Positions 1-8,438 are shown, counted from the first letter of the stretch. The stretch is DNA of 64,000 bases from Sphingomonas sp. Leaf357 (GCF_001423845.1 NZ_LMPM01000001.1:2189398-2253397), one strand, 5' to 3'. Made by a program: numbers and translations. The notes: generated by a model not told the origin, from the sequence alone.

Positions 1-626
1 CGGCGGTGGTGGGCGGCGCCAAGGTGTCTTCGAAGCTCGACGTGCTGAAGCATCTGGTGACGAAGGTCGATCATCTGATCATCGGCGGCGGGATGGCCAA
101 CACCTTCCTCGCGGCGCGGGGCGTGGATGTCGGCAAGTCGCTGTGCGAACATGATCTGACCGGCACGGCGGACGAGATCTTCGACGCGGCGGAGCGGGCG
201 AACTGCACGATCCATCTGCCGTACGATGTGGTGGTGGCGAAGGAGTTCGCCGCGAACCCGCCGAGCGTGCGCACCTGCAACGTGCATGAGGTGGCGGCGG
301 ACGAGATGATCCTGGATGTCGGGCCGGCGGCGGTCGAGGCGTTGGCCGACGTGCTGAAGAATTGTCGGACCTTGGTGTGGAACGGGCCGCTGGGCGCATT
401 CGAGACGCCGCCGTTCGATGCGGCGACGGTGGCACTGGCGCGCACGGCGGCGGCGCTGACGCGCGATAGATCTTTGGTGTCGGTGGCCGGCGGCGGCGAT
501 ACGGTCGCGGCGCTGAATCAGGCAGGGGCGGGGGAGGACTTCACGTTCGTGTCCACCGCCGGCGGGGCGTTTCTGGAGTGGATGGAGGGCAAGGATCTGC
601 CCGGCGTGGCGGCGCTTTCGCGGTAA
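1..626 (+). CDS. pgk: phosphoglycerate kinase, C-terminal part (5' end outside window)
   Basis: Phosphoglycerate kinase converts 1,3-bisphosphoglycerate and ADP to 3-phosphoglycerate and ATP in glycolysis, in the cytosol. The frame is already open at the left edge and about 208 codons remain of the roughly 395 usual for the family, so the start and most of the N-terminal 3-phosphoglycerate domain are missing. Visible family motifs are [10 protein letters not shown] at the edge, [13 protein letters not shown] in the middle, and GGGDTVAAL followed by [12 protein letters not shown] near the C-terminus, which belong to the nucleotide-binding domain. The stop is followed by a long palindrome rather than a clear terminator. 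The class I aldolase lies 0.8 kb downstream on the same strand, so this is a small glycolytic cluster interrupted by one reverse-strand gene. Confidence 0.97.
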   Translation, partial: AVVGGAKVSSKLDVLKHLVTKVDHLIIGGGMANTFLAARGVDVGKSLCEHDLTGTADEIFDAAERANCTIHLPYDVVVAKEFAANPPSVRTCNVHEVAADEMILDVGPAAVEALADVLKNCRTLVWNGPLGAFETPPFDAATVALARTAAALTRDRSLVSVAGGGDTVAALNQAGAGEDFTFVSTAGGAFLEWMEGKDLPGVAALSR

Positions 627-659
627 GACTTCACTGCGGATCGAAATACTTTAGCTTTC

Positions 660-763
660 GTCATCCCGGACTTGTTCCGGGGTCCACCACGCGGCTCGGT
701 TTCACTTACCTGTCAAGTGCAGGCGTAGCGGCCCGGTGGACCCCGGAACAAGTCCGGGGTGAC
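660..763. repeat. dispersed palindromic repeat, copy 1
   Basis: Two 29-nt arms (660-688 and 735-763) are reverse complements with one mismatch and flank a 46-nt spacer. The core of the left arm is CCGGACTTGTTCCGGGGTC. Related palindromes occur at 27.9, 41.0, 49.5 and 52.0 kb. The element lies between the convergent ends of pgk and the redoxin gene and could act as a bidirectional transcript end, but it has no T tract. Confidence 0.85.
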
Positions 764-788
764 GGCAGATGGTGGTCACATTGCCGGC

Positions 789-1271
789 TCACTTCGCCTT
801 GAGCAGCGGTCCGACCAGTCGTTCGATCGAGCGTGCATCGAACGACTGCGCCGCGATAGATTCCAGCCGGCCGTTGCGCGCGAAGACGTAGTTGGTCGGC
901 ACCGATGCCACCGTCAGATCGCGGCCGAAAACGTGGCGGGCTTGCGGATAGCCGATGCCGGGCGAGACCATCTGGTCGCCTTTCGCCTTGCCCGGGTCGA
1001 CCGCGATGCCGATCACGACCAGCCCCTCGGAGCGATGGCGGCGGTAATAGGCGTTGAGCAGCGGAAGTTCGGCGCGGCAGGGCAGGCACCATGTCGCCCA
1101 GATGTTGACGATCACGACCTTGCCGCGAAGGTCCTCCAACTTCACTCGCGCACCATCCGCGAACAGAAAATCGCGCGGCATGCCGTTTTGCAGGGGCGCT
1201 GGCGCGGCGGCGCCGACGCCGCCGATCATGGCGACACTGATCAGCACGATTCGGGAGCGCATCCAGACCAT
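789..1271 (-). CDS. TlpA-like thioredoxin-fold protein, exported
   Basis: Periplasmic thiol-disulfide protein of the TlpA/ResA/redoxin type, 160 aa. The N-terminus (residues 4-23) is a short basic stretch plus a hydrophobic segment ending AAA, so it is a signal peptide or an anchor. The CXXC active site is WCLPC at residues 61-65 (C62, C65), preceded by the strand VVIVNIW, and a cis-proline loop SVPTNYVF follows at about residue 128, as expected for the fold. Such proteins usually reduce apocytochrome c or other periplasmic cysteines; the specific partner cannot be told from here. It is transcribed alone and towards pgk. Start ATG 1271, or the second in-frame ATG at 1262. Confidence 0.85.
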   Translation of the reverse strand: MVWMRSRIVLISVAMIGGVGAAAPAPLQNGMPRDFLFADGARVKLEDLRGKVVIVNIWATWCLPCRAELPLLNAYYRRHRSEGLVVIGIAVDPGKAKGDQMVSPGIGYPQARHVFGRDLTVASVPTNYVFARNGRLESIAAQSFDARSIERLVGPLLKAK

Positions 1272-1461
1272 CGACGCTCAGGCTGGCGGCTCGATCCGCA
1301 GCGGTCAATCGGTGTTCCGGCGCGGATCGGTGGTTCGTTTCGATTGGCCAAAAATGGCACTATCGCAATAGTCTCGGTGCAGGTTGCCGAGCCGCGACCC
1401 GCCCGCTAACAACCCGGCCAACACATATCTGTTCAGAAACGCTACTTGCAGGGAATCAAAG

Positions 1462-2370
1462 ATGACGCCGATCGTGAAGGCCATTCTCGACAAATACGAG
1501 TCCGACAATCCCGCGACCAAGGCGAATCTGGGCCGCATCCTGATGCAGGGCAAGCTTGGCGGCACCGGCAAGCTGATCATTCTGCCGGTGGATCAGGGTT
1601 TCGAACATGGGCCAGCGCGCAGCTTCGCGATCAATCCGCCGGCCTACGACCCGCATTACCATTGGCAACTGGCGATCGATGCCGGCCTTTCGGCGTTTGC
1701 GGCACCGCTCGGCATGATCGAGGCCGGCGCGACGACCTTCGCCGGCCAGGTGCCGACGATCCTGAAGGTCAACAGCTCGAACAGCTGGGCGCAGGGTGCG
1801 AATCAGGCGGTGACCGGGTCGGTCGAGGATGCGGTGCGGCTCGGCTGCGCGGCGATCGGCTTCACGATCTATCCTGGATCGGACGATCTGTTCGACATGA
1901 TCGGCCAGATTCGGGAGATGTCGGCCGAGGCCAAGGCGCTCGGCATCGCGACGGTGATCTGGTCGTATCCGCGCGGCGGCGCGCTGCCCAAGTCCGGCGA
2001 GCTGGCGTTGGACGTCGGTGCCTATGCAGCGCACATGGCGGCCCTGCTGGGCGCGCACATCATCAAGGTGAAGCTGCCGAGCGATCATATCGAGCAGGCC
2101 GAGGCCAAGCCGATGTACGAGGGCACCGACTGGTCGAAGCAGTCCGACCGCGTCCGCCATGTCGTGCAATCGAGCTTTGCCGGGCGGCGTATCGTGGTGT
2201 TCTCGGGCGGTGCGGCCAAGGGTGCCGATGCGGTGTATCAGGACGCGCGCGACATTCGCGATGGCGGCGGCAACGGATCGATCATCGGTCGCAACACCTT
2301 CCAGCGCCCGCGCGACGAGGCGCTGGCGATGCTCGACAAACTGGTGCGAATCTACAAGAACGAGGAATAA
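1462..2370 (+). CDS. class I fructose-bisphosphate aldolase (FbaB/DhnA type)
   Basis: Cleaves fructose 1,6-bisphosphate to glyceraldehyde 3-phosphate and dihydroxyacetone phosphate through a lysine Schiff base (glycolysis and gluconeogenesis). The 302-aa protein has the FbaB/DhnA family hallmarks: PVDQGFEHG at residues 42-50, the strand IWSYPRG, the Schiff-base strand IIKVKLPSDH (lysines 202 and 204), and the phosphate-binding FSGGAAKG and GGNGSIIGRN loops. The frame is open upstream to 1384, but the ATG at 1462 follows CAGGGA at 8-nt spacing and begins the conserved MTPIVKAIL, so it is chosen. The upstream gap holds a perfect 5-bp-arm palindrome (ACTAT-CGCA-ATAGT, 1359-1372) of unknown role. 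With pgk it forms part of lower glycolysis; no class II aldolase is seen in the window. Confidence 0.95.
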   Translation: MTPIVKAILDKYESDNPATKANLGRILMQGKLGGTGKLIILPVDQGFEHGPARSFAINPPAYDPHYHWQLAIDAGLSAFAAPLGMIEAGATTFAGQVPTILKVNSSNSWAQGANQAVTGSVEDAVRLGCAAIGFTIYPGSDDLFDMIGQIREMSAEAKALGIATVIWSYPRGGALPKSGELALDVGAYAAHMAALLGAHIIKVKLPSDHIEQAEAKPMYEGTDWSKQSDRVRHVVQSSFAGRRIVVFSGGAAKGADAVYQDARDIRDGGGNGSIIGRNTFQRPRDEALAMLDKLVRIYKNEE

Positions 2371-2379
2371 TCCAGCGTC

Positions 2380-2862
2380 ATGGAGTTCGCCTATCATCGC
2401 AGCCTCGGCCCGATGATCGGCGTTCTTCTGGGCATCGCGATCGTCGAGATGTGCGTCGTGCATCTCGTCGTCGTGGCGCTGTGGGGCTTGGTGGCCGCGG
2501 TCATCGTGGGCCTGATCGATCTGTCGCTGGTGGTGTGGCTGATCGCGCTATTGCGCTCGTTCCGGCGATTGCCGGTGACGATCGCGGATGGCGTGCTGAC
2601 GATGCGGGCGGGGTCGCTCCGGTCGATCGCGGTGCCGGTCGGGCAAATCGCCCGACTGCGGGCGAGTTGGGATGCGGCGGTGATCAAGGATCGCGCCGTT
2701 CTGAACCTCGCACTGGCGAGCTGGCCGAGCGTCGTGGTCGATCTGCGCGCGCCGATCGTGATGCGGCGCGGTCGGGCGGTGCGGGCGATCGCCCACAAGC
2801 TCGACGATCCGGCGGCTTTCCATGCCGCCATCGCAGCGCTATCGCGCGAGCATGGACATTGA
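2380..2862 (+). CDS. conserved membrane protein of unknown function
   Basis: I do not recognise a named family. The 160-aa product has two closely spaced hydrophobic segments at about residues 11-34 and 36-58, followed by RSFRR and a soluble C-terminal half that looks like a small beta-rich domain of a PH-like, bacterial-membrane kind ([18 protein letters not shown], then VVVDLRAP). It starts 10 nt after the aldolase stop and its last 11 nt overlap thiE, so it is translationally linked to both. That position suggests a housekeeping transcription unit rather than acquired DNA. Confidence 0.7.
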   Translation: MEFAYHRSLGPMIGVLLGIAIVEMCVVHLVVVALWGLVAAVIVGLIDLSLVVWLIALLRSFRRLPVTIADGVLTMRAGSLRSIAVPVGQIARLRASWDAAVIKDRAVLNLALASWPSVVVDLRAPIVMRRGRAVRAIAHKLDDPAAFHAAIAALSREHGH

Positions 2863-3547
2863 AGACCAGTTCGGGGAAGACCCTCTAGGCCCGCTCGACC
2901 CCGATTTCGCGGCGAGGTTCGTTCGCGACATGCGGCGGCCGCCCTGCCAGCTCTATTTGATCTCGCCGCTGGATGTGACCGGGGCGTTCGCCGATCGGCT
3001 GAAGCGCGCGCTGGACGCCGGGCCGGTCGCGGCGTTCCAGTTCCGGATCAAGGATGTGGATCAGCACGCGGCGGCGGCGCTGGCCGAACCGCTGCAGCGC
3101 ATCTGTTCCGATGCCGACGTGGCGTTCATCGTCAACGACAGCATCGCGCTGGCCAAGCGGCTGGGCGCGGACGGCGTGCATCTGGGACAGGATGACGGCG
3201 ATCCGCGCGAGGCGCGCGAGCAACTCGGCCCGACGGCGCAGATCGGCGTGACGTGTCACGACAGCCGGCACCTGGCGATGGAAGCGGGCGAGGGCGGCGC
3301 GGACTATGTCGCGTTCGGTGCCTTCTATCCGACGACGACCAAGACGGTCAGCCATCACGCGGACCCGGTGTTGCTGAGCTGGTGGTCGACCGTGTTCGAG
3401 ATTCCCTGCGTGGCGATCGGCGGGATCACGCCGGCCAATGCGGCACCTCTGGTTGCGGCAGGCGCGGATTTCCTCGCCGTGTCGAACGCGGTGTGGGGCG
3501 GGGACGAGGCGGCGGCAATTCGGGCATTCGGCGAGGTGTTGGGATGA
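2852..3547 (+). CDS. thiE: thiamine phosphate synthase
   Basis: Joins hydroxymethylpyrimidine diphosphate and hydroxyethylthiazole phosphate to thiamine monophosphate. The TIM-barrel motifs are clear: QLYLISP (strand 1), [53 protein letters not shown], and the phosphate loop [23 protein letters not shown]. It is 231 aa from ATG 2852, slightly longer than typical ThiE because of an acidic N-terminal stretch before MRRPPCQLY, which could itself be the start (2930). It overlaps the preceding gene by 11 nt and the next by 4 nt (ATGA). No other thi gene is adjacent and I see no THI-box-like structure upstream, so control by thiamine is not evident here. Confidence 0.93.
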   Translation: MDIEDQFGEDPLGPLDPDFAARFVRDMRRPPCQLYLISPLDVTGAFADRLKRALDAGPVAAFQFRIKDVDQHAAAALAEPLQRICSDADVAFIVNDSIALAKRLGADGVHLGQDDGDPREAREQLGPTAQIGVTCHDSRHLAMEAGEGGADYVAFGAFYPTTTKTVSHHADPVLLSWWSTVFEIPCVAIGGITPANAAPLVAAGADFLAVSNAVWGGDEAAAIRAFGEVLG

Positions 3548-4014
3548 CGTACGACGGAGCGTGCGAGTGCGGCGACGTGCAATTCCAACTGGCCAGCGAT
3601 CCGATCGTCACCAATTGCTGTCATTGCCGCGATTGCCAGACGATCACCGGATCAGCCTTTGCACTGAACGCGATGATCGAGACCGATCGGGTGAAAGTGA
3701 CGAGTGGCACAGTGGTAGAGCGTAGTCTGGAGCGCGGCGACCGGGGCGATACGCGTGCGTGGCGCTGCGAGCGCTGCGACACCTTGCTATGGGCGGACCA
3801 CCCGATGTTCGGTGACAAGACGCGCTTCGTGCGCGTGGGGACGCTGGATGGCGGCGAGGCGCTGCCGCCGGACGCGCATTATTTTACGCGGTCAAAGCAT
3901 TCCTGGGTGACGGTGCCCGAAGGCGTGGCGCAATTCGAGACGTTGCCGGACGATGGCGTCGGCGTCGACCTGGGCGAAGACCGGATGGCGCGACTGATGG
4001 CGGTCTTCGGCTGA
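3544..4014 (+). CDS. GFA-family zinc protein (glutathione-dependent formaldehyde-activating enzyme/CENP-V fold)
   Basis: A 156-aa member of the GFA/CENP-V (former DUF636) family, which bind structural zinc through cysteines and, in a few studied members, glutathione adducts. Visible zinc ligands are CECG near the N-terminus, CCHCRDCQ at about residues 27-34, and CERC in the middle. The frame starts at ATG 3544, giving an ATGA overlap with thiE. The family name does not prove formaldehyde metabolism; nothing in the neighbourhood (no adh or frm genes) supports that role. Best read as a zinc protein of unknown substrate. Confidence 0.88.
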   Translation: MTYDGACECGDVQFQLASDPIVTNCCHCRDCQTITGSAFALNAMIETDRVKVTSGTVVERSLERGDRGDTRAWRCERCDTLLWADHPMFGDKTRFVRVGTLDGGEALPPDAHYFTRSKHSWVTVPEGVAQFETLPDDGVGVDLGEDRMARLMAVFG

Positions 4015-4051
4015 TCCTTGCGACGGTTGCGATTCTGAGTAGGATCGGGGC

Positions 4052-4246
4052 ATGGCGAAACTGTCACCGATCGAATCCGAGTTCGCATCGACCGAAGAGG
4101 CCGAGGCGTACGACGCTTGGTTCCGCGCCAAGGTGCAGGCGGCGCTGGATAGCGACGAACCGGGCATCCCGCACGAAGAAGTTATGGCGGAGATGCGCCA
4201 GATAATTGATGACGCCAGAGCCCGTGCAGCTAATCTGGCTTCCTGA
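4052..4246 (+). CDS. RelB/StbD-like antitoxin
   Basis: A 64-aa small acidic protein with the pattern AYDAWFRAKVQAALD then GIPHEEVMAEMRQII, typical of antitoxins partnered with RelE/ParE toxins. It would neutralise the toxin and repress its own promoter. ATG 4052 follows AGGA at 4041-4044. The downstream toxin frame begins inside its last codons, the usual translational coupling of type II modules. The toxin is interrupted by a stop codon, so this antitoxin may be an orphan remnant that could still bind other ParE-type toxins. Confidence 0.8.
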   Translation: MAKLSPIESEFASTEEAEAYDAWFRAKVQAALDSDEPGIPHEEVMAEMRQIIDDARARAANLAS

Positions 4247-4496
4247 AGCGCGACGCGAGCTTCGACACATTATCCAGTATATTTCCGAGCGTAATGTCGA
4301 TGCGGCAGATCGGTTGGAGCAGCGGATCGATTACTCAGCCGAAATGCTGCGAAATGCGCCGCATATACATCGTCCTGGCCGCGTTGGCGGAACGCGCTAG
4401 GCGGTAGTTCACCCGAACTATATCATGGTTTGTCGCGTAAGGGACGACATCGTGTGGGTACTATCGATACTCCACGCCCGCCAACAATACCCTTAA
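4209..4496 (+). pseudogene. ParE/RelE-type toxin interrupted by an in-frame TAG
   Basis: Reading from ATG 4209 (or 4206) gives a ParE-like N-terminus (LIWLPEARRELRHIIQYIS) up to GRVGGTR, where TAG at 4398-4400 stops translation after 63 codons. In the same frame the sequence continues AVVHPNYIMVCRVRDDI and ends VLSILHARQQYP before TAA at 4494-4496, which is exactly the C-terminal beta-hairpin of the family (consensus GTRE-VVHPNY, then ILHARQ). One base change (GAG to TAG) explains the break; no frameshift is needed and the total of 95 codons is the normal length. The truncated product lacks the catalytic/gyrase-interacting C-terminal strands, so it is probably inactive. A sequencing error or a suppressor tRNA would be the alternatives. 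Confidence 0.85.
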
Positions 4497-4500
4497 AGCG

Positions 4501-5094
4501 TCACCAATGCCGTACGCGCCCGGTGTCCACATGGACGAAGCCGTCGCGCGGATAATAGCCGACGCCACCGCCGCCTAGCGCCATCGCCGCGCCGTGGAGC
4601 CTTTCCAGGCTGACACCCGGCACCGTGATGTCGGTGGCCTTGCCGAGCATGTGCTGGCTCTGGCTGGCGACGCCGGTATGGGCGCCGCCCCGGGCGCGCA
4701 GGGCTGCGTTGGTATGGGGCGAGCGGTAGCCGGAGATCAGGTCGATCTTGCTGCGTCCCGTCAATTCGAGTTTTTCACGAAGCTGGACCAGCAAGGCGAG
4801 CAGGCGGCGGTCCATCATGGTCGTCTCGCCGGTGCGCCAGTCGCGGAGGCCATGATTGAGTTCGGCCAGGCCATCGGGGACGAACTGGCCGCCGCGCGCA
4901 AATACGGCGTCGACGCTTTCGTTGTTGTGCACATTGCGGATCGCCAAGCGCATCTCGCCGCCCCAGGCCATCGCCTTAAACGGGAAGAGCGCGGCCATGC
5001 CACCGATAGCTGCGCCACCGATCAGCCGGCGCCTGGAAAGATCGGGCAATCGTGACGGCTGGGAAACAAGCCGCTCATCCAACGTTGTCTGCAT
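4501..5094 (-). CDS. DUF882/YcbK-family exported protein, M15-like fold
   Basis: A 197-aa protein with a twin-arginine-type leader (LSRRRLIGGAAIGG at about residues 19-32, then a hydrophobic stretch ending AMA), so it is probably folded before export to the periplasm. The mature part has the DUF882 (YcbK) signature: SGYRSPHTNAALR, SQHMLGKATDI and a C-terminal GFVHVDTGRVRHW. The H..D..H residues match the zinc site of D-Ala-D-Ala carboxypeptidase-like M15 enzymes, so a role in trimming peptidoglycan peptides is likely. It is divergent from the L,D-transpeptidase gene 26 bp away, making a two-sided cell-wall locus that shares one promoter region. Confidence 0.85.
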   Translation of the reverse strand: MQTTLDERLVSQPSRLPDLSRRRLIGGAAIGGMAALFPFKAMAWGGEMRLAIRNVHNNESVDAVFARGGQFVPDGLAELNHGLRDWRTGETTMMDRRLLALLVQLREKLELTGRSKIDLISGYRSPHTNAALRARGGAHTGVASQSQHMLGKATDITVPGVSLERLHGAAMALGGGGVGYYPRDGFVHVDTGRVRHW

Positions 5095-5120
5095 GTCCGG
5101 ATATGTAGGAGTTTGAATTC

Positions 5121-6137
5121 GTGAGGAAAACCGCTTTTGGCGCAGCCTGTCTGGCGATTGCCTCGCTTGGTCCGATATCTGTGAATGCCCAGGGAACCAA
5201 ATCCGCCGTGGCCACGCCGGGCTTGGATCGATCGACCTTGCATGTTCAGGTGATCCTCGACCATCTCGGCTTTTCGCCGGGGGTGCTCGACGGGCGATCC
5301 GGAAAATCGCTGACTGCGGCGCTGAAGGGGTTTCAGGAGGCGCGCGGTGTGAAGATCACCGGCGAAATGGATCCCGCGACGCTGTACGCGTTGCATCAGT
5401 ATCGCGACTGGCGGCCAACCCAAACGGTGACACTCACCGAGGCGATACTGGCCGGGCCTTATGTCGATCCGATGCCCAAGGATCCGCAACTTCAGGCCAA
5501 GCTGCCGGCGCTCGGGTATCGCAACGCGCTGGAGAAACTGGGCGAGATGTTCCACACCAAGCCCGAAGTGTTGGTCGAACTCAACGGGGCGGGAACGAAG
5601 CTTGCTGCCGGCACCAAGATCATCGTGCCCAACGCGGTCGCTACGACGCGGGACTACGACGCGAAGTTGCCGGCGGCTTGGCGACAGACCTTGTCCGATC
5701 TCAACGTGAGTTCCGACCAGCCGAAGGGCGCGCGGATCGTGGTCGACAAGTCCGATGAGGTGCTGCGGGTCCTCGACAAGGACGGCAAGCTGGTCGCGCA
5801 ATTCATGGCGACGATGGGGAGCAGCCATGATCCGCTGCCGATCGGCAAGTGGACCGTGAAGGGCGCGTCATACAATCCGACCTTCCATTACAATCCGGAC
5901 CTGTTCTGGGATGCCAAGGCGAGTGCCAAGGCGGCGAAGCTGCCGGCCGGTCCGAACGGGCCGGTGGGCGTGATCTGGCTGGACCTGTCGAAGCCGCATT
6001 ACGGCATCCACGGCACGCCCGAGCCGAGCACGATCGGGCGCGCGGAAAGCCATGGCTGCATCCGGTTGACCAACTGGGATGCGGCGCGGCTGTCGCTGAT
6101 GATCAAGCCGGGGACGCCGGCGATCTTCCAGAAGTGA
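5121..6137 (+). CDS. L,D-transpeptidase with peptidoglycan-binding domain
   Basis: A 338-aa exported YkuD-family enzyme that forms 3-3 cross-links or attaches proteins to peptidoglycan in the periplasm. GTG 5121 follows TAGGAG (5106-5111). Domains in order are a signal peptide (residues 1-24, ending VNA), a peptidoglycan-binding domain (about 40-92, ILDHLGFSPGVLDG), a LysM-like middle (about 130-170, FHTKPEVLVELN then IIVPN), and the YkuD catalytic domain (about 200-338). The catalytic motif HG-x-SHGCIRLTN is complete, with H311 and C313. The closing stretch DAARLSLMIKPGTPAIF is standard. A lytic-type M23 gene follows immediately, so the pair probably works on the same wall. Confidence 0.93.
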   Translation: MRKTAFGAACLAIASLGPISVNAQGTKSAVATPGLDRSTLHVQVILDHLGFSPGVLDGRSGKSLTAALKGFQEARGVKITGEMDPATLYALHQYRDWRPTQTVTLTEAILAGPYVDPMPKDPQLQAKLPALGYRNALEKLGEMFHTKPEVLVELNGAGTKLAAGTKIIVPNAVATTRDYDAKLPAAWRQTLSDLNVSSDQPKGARIVVDKSDEVLRVLDKDGKLVAQFMATMGSSHDPLPIGKWTVKGASYNPTFHYNPDLFWDAKASAKAAKLPAGPNGPVGVIWLDLSKPHYGIHGTPEPSTIGRAESHGCIRLTNWDAARLSLMIKPGTPAIFQK

Positions 6138-6144
6138 GGTAGTT

Positions 6145-6753
6145 CTGGGACTGCTCCGCAAACTGGGCATCGGGCTGATCGCGGCTCTACTGGCGGCGAT
6201 CGGCCTTTGGGTGGCGGCGCTGAAGTTGCTGCCTGATGCTCCGGTGCCGTTGGGCGATCCCGTTGCGCCGCCTTCGCCATCGCCGCAAGCGGTGATCTCG
6301 GCGCATGACGGGCCGCTGGCGATACCGGTTGCCGGCATTGCAAGCGGTTCGGTAAGCGATAGCTGGGGCGATCCGCGCGAGAACGGGCTGCGCGAGCATC
6401 ACGGGACCGACATCATCGCCGCGGCGGGTACGCCGGTGATCGCGGCGGCACCGGGGCGGATCGAGAAATTGTGGACCAGCGCAGCCGGGGGAATAACGCT
6501 CTACGTGCGATCGCCGAAGCGCACCTGGCTATATTATTACGCGCATCTGAGCGGGTACGCGCCGGGCGTGCATGAGGGTCAGGTGGTGAAGACCGGCGAT
6601 CCGCTTGGGTTCGTGGGGGATACCGGCAATGCCGGGACGGGCAATTACCATCTGCATTTCGGGCTGACCCGCACCACGCCGGAGCAGCATTGGTACGAAG
6701 GGCGGGATGTAGACCCGTTCCCATACCTTGCCGGAAAGCCCGCCGCCCGCTAA
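6145..6753 (+). CDS. M23-family metallopeptidase, membrane anchored; probable CTG start
   Basis: A zinc endopeptidase-like protein (LytM/M23) acting on peptidoglycan cross-bridges or regulating amidases in the periplasm. Catalytic elements are HHGTDIIA (first zinc His and Asp) and YHLHFGL (HxH) in the C-terminal 120 residues; both are intact. A conventional start exists only at GTG 6211, which would cut an obvious membrane anchor in half: the same frame upstream reads [20 protein letters not shown], and no ATG, GTG or TTG precedes it. CTG at 6145 or 6151, just after GAGGT (6136-6140), fits a start. I therefore place the start at 6145 with low certainty; the enzyme call itself is firm. Confidence 0.85.
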   Translation: MGLLRKLGIGLIAALLAAIGLWVAALKLLPDAPVPLGDPVAPPSPSPQAVISAHDGPLAIPVAGIASGSVSDSWGDPRENGLREHHGTDIIAAAGTPVIAAAPGRIEKLWTSAAGGITLYVRSPKRTWLYYYAHLSGYAPGVHEGQVVKTGDPLGFVGDTGNAGTGNYHLHFGLTRTTPEQHWYEGRDVDPFPYLAGKPAAR

Positions 6754-6791
6754 AGGCCGCGCCTCTCGCTCTTTCCAGTCACAGGTATCCC

Positions 6792-7355
6792 ATGAAGATC
6801 AACGCGGTCGAGATTCGTCCCGGCAACATCCTCGAATACGAAGGCGGCATCTGGAAGACCGTCAAGATCCAGCATACCCAGCCGGGCAAGGGCGGGGCAT
6901 ACATGCAGGTCGAGATGAAGAACCTGATCGACGGCCGTAAGACCAACGTCCGCTTCCGTTCCGCCGAGAGCGTCGAGCGCGTGCGGCTCGATACCGTCGA
7001 TTTCCAGTTCCTGTTCCGCGAAGGCGATACGCTGACCTTCATGGACAAGATCAACTACGAACAGGTCTCGCTGGACGCGGGCATCCTGGGGGATGCCGCC
7101 GCGTTCCTGCAGGACGGCATGGACGTGGTGATGGAGCTGTGGGACGAGCGCCCGATCTCGGTGCAGTTGCCCGATACGATCGAGGCGATGATCGTCGAGG
7201 CGGATGCGGTGGTGAAGGGGCAGACGGCGTCGTCTTCCTACAAACCGGCGATCCTCGAGAACGGCGTGCGCGTGATGGTGCCGCCGCATATCGGCGCGGG
7301 CACGCGGATCGTGGTCGATGTCTACGAGCAGACGTACGTCCGGCGGGCGGAATAG
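6792..7355 (+). CDS. efp: elongation factor P
   Basis: EF-P (187 aa, normal length) binds between the P and E sites of stalled ribosomes and promotes peptide bond formation at polyproline runs. [19 protein letters not shown] begins at ATG 6792, and the three OB-like domains follow without gap. The tip loop is [10 protein letters not shown], with lysine 33 at the site that is modified in some bacteria. The C-terminal motif [18 protein letters not shown] is standard. No epmA/epmB or earP gene is nearby. The frame is open upstream to 6690 inside the M23 gene, but the family start is unambiguous. Confidence 0.97.
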   Translation: MKINAVEIRPGNILEYEGGIWKTVKIQHTQPGKGGAYMQVEMKNLIDGRKTNVRFRSAESVERVRLDTVDFQFLFREGDTLTFMDKINYEQVSLDAGILGDAAAFLQDGMDVVMELWDERPISVQLPDTIEAMIVEADAVVKGQTASSSYKPAILENGVRVMVPPHIGAGTRIVVDVYEQTYVRRAE

Positions 7356-7371
7356 GGCCGAGCGGACGAGC

Positions 7372-7390
7372 CAAATAGCGATGCTATTTG
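7372..7390. terminator. hairpin after efp, possible transcript end
   Basis: A perfect 8-bp stem (CAAATAGC / GCTATTTG) with a 3-nt loop starts 17 nt after the efp stop. The right arm carries TTT but no further T run, so termination is uncertain. A second stem, CACGGGC / GCCCGTG with loop TTT, lies at 7434-7450. Confidence 0.45.
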
Positions 7391-7480
7391 TCCGATCCGC
7401 CGGCCCGGCCGGCGAGCGCAGCTCGACCGACGACACGGGCTTTGCCCGTGGCGCGCGCTTGCGGCACGGCCCCACCCCAA

Positions 7481-7502
7481 CCCCTCCCCTGAAGGAGAGG
7501 GG
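7481..7502. repeat. short CCCCTCCC/GGAGAGGGG hairpin upstream of suhB
   Basis: A C-rich arm (from 7481) and a G-rich arm (to 7502) around CTGAA form a compact hairpin ending 16 nt before the suhB-like start. The C-rich/G-rich type of palindrome is common in alphaproteobacterial intergenic DNA. It leaves little room for a separate promoter, so the downstream gene may be read from efp. Confidence 0.5.
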
Positions 7503-7517
7503 CTTTAAGGATAAATT

Positions 7518-8330
7518 ATGGTTTCCCATTCCGGCCTGATGACGATCATGGACCGCGCCGCGCGCAAGGCGGGGCCGCGGCTTCGGCGCGACTTCAACGA
7601 GGTCCAGCAATTGCAGGTCAGCCGCAAGGGGCCGGCCGATTTCGTGACGATGGCCGACCAGCGCGCCGAACAGACGCTGTTCGAGGAACTGAGCCACGCC
7701 CGCCCCGATTGGGGCTTCCTGATGGAAGAGCGCGGCGAGATCGCCGGCGACCCCAACAAGCCGCGCTTCATCGTCGATCCGCTGGATGGCACGTCGAACT
7801 TCCTGCACGGGATTCCGCACTTCGCGATCTCGATCGCGGTCGAGGAGACGCTGGCCAACGGCAAGCGCGAGATCACGGCCGGGCTGGTCTATCAACCGCT
7901 GACCGACGAGAGTTTCTGGGCGGAGAAGGGCAAGGGCGCCTGGGTCCAGTCCGAGCGACTGCGGGTATCGGCACGCCGCGACATGGCGGATGCGCTGATC
8001 GCGACCGGCATCCCGTTCCTGGGCCACGGCAATTTCGCGCAATGGAGCCGCATCTTCGGGGCGATCGCTCCGGAAGTGGCGGGCATCCGGCGCTTCGGAT
8101 CGGCGGCTCTGGATTTGGCGTGGGTCGCGGCGGGGCGGTATGACGGGTTCTGGGAATCGGACCTGCAGCCATGGGACGTCGCGGCGGGCATGTTGCTGAT
8201 CAAGGAAGCGGGCGGCTTCGTCACCGATTATCGCGGCGGCGATCAGATGCTGGCGCGCAAGGAAATCCTGGCGGCGAACGACGTGCTGCAATCGAAGCTG
8301 CACAAGCTGGTGGCCGGCGCACTGCGCTAG
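7518..8330 (+). CDS. suhB: inositol monophosphatase family protein (SuhB-like)
   Basis: A 270-aa lithium-sensitive-type phosphatase of the inositol monophosphatase family, cytosolic. Metal-binding motifs are complete: MEERGE, DPLDGTSN at residues 87-94, and the C-terminal WDVAAG with W219-D220. In gamma-proteobacteria SuhB also binds the Nus complex during rRNA transcription, but that role cannot be inferred here. ATG 7518; the next Met (residue 8) is an alternative. It lies between efp and the nuo operon, and the structured intergenic DNA on both sides suggests it is an independent unit or the end of the efp unit. Confidence 0.9.
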   Translation: MVSHSGLMTIMDRAARKAGPRLRRDFNEVQQLQVSRKGPADFVTMADQRAEQTLFEELSHARPDWGFLMEERGEIAGDPNKPRFIVDPLDGTSNFLHGIPHFAISIAVEETLANGKREITAGLVYQPLTDESFWAEKGKGAWVQSERLRVSARRDMADALIATGIPFLGHGNFAQWSRIFGAIAPEVAGIRRFGSAALDLAWVAAGRYDGFWESDLQPWDVAAGMLLIKEAGGFVTDYRGGDQMLARKEILAANDVLQSKLHKLVAGALR

Positions 8331-8339
8331 GCGAGGCGC

Positions 8340-8358
8340 GGCATGGCGCAGCCATGCC
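8340..8358. terminator. hairpin after suhB
   Basis: A perfect 8-bp stem GGCATGGC / GCCATGCC with loop GCA begins 9 nt after the suhB-like stop. It has no T tract, so it is a weak terminator candidate or RNA-stabilising hairpin. Confidence 0.45.
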
Positions 8359-8386
8359 GTCAGTCGTTGCTGCGCAAGGCTGGCCG

Positions 8387-8435
8387 GGCTCGCCGCGCAA
8401 CGCGGATCTGCCGTTACTGATCCGCTCGGCGAGCC
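8387..8435. repeat. long imperfect hairpin upstream of nuoA
   Basis: Outer arms GGCTCGCCG (8387-8395) and CGGCGAGCC (8427-8435) and inner arms GCGGATC (8402-8408) and GATCCGC (8419-8425) are all perfectly complementary, giving 16 bp of stem with one asymmetric internal loop and a 10-nt apical loop. It sits directly next to the iron-box-like sequence, 90-140 nt before nuoA, so it could insulate the operon from suhB or form part of its leader. Confidence 0.6.
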
Positions 8436-8438
8436 ATT

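Noticed and set aside
2820..2860. TPP riboswitch for thiE
   Set aside because: thiE overlaps the upstream gene by 11 nt, so there is no leader, and no THI-box-like pairing was seen before the aldolase operon either.
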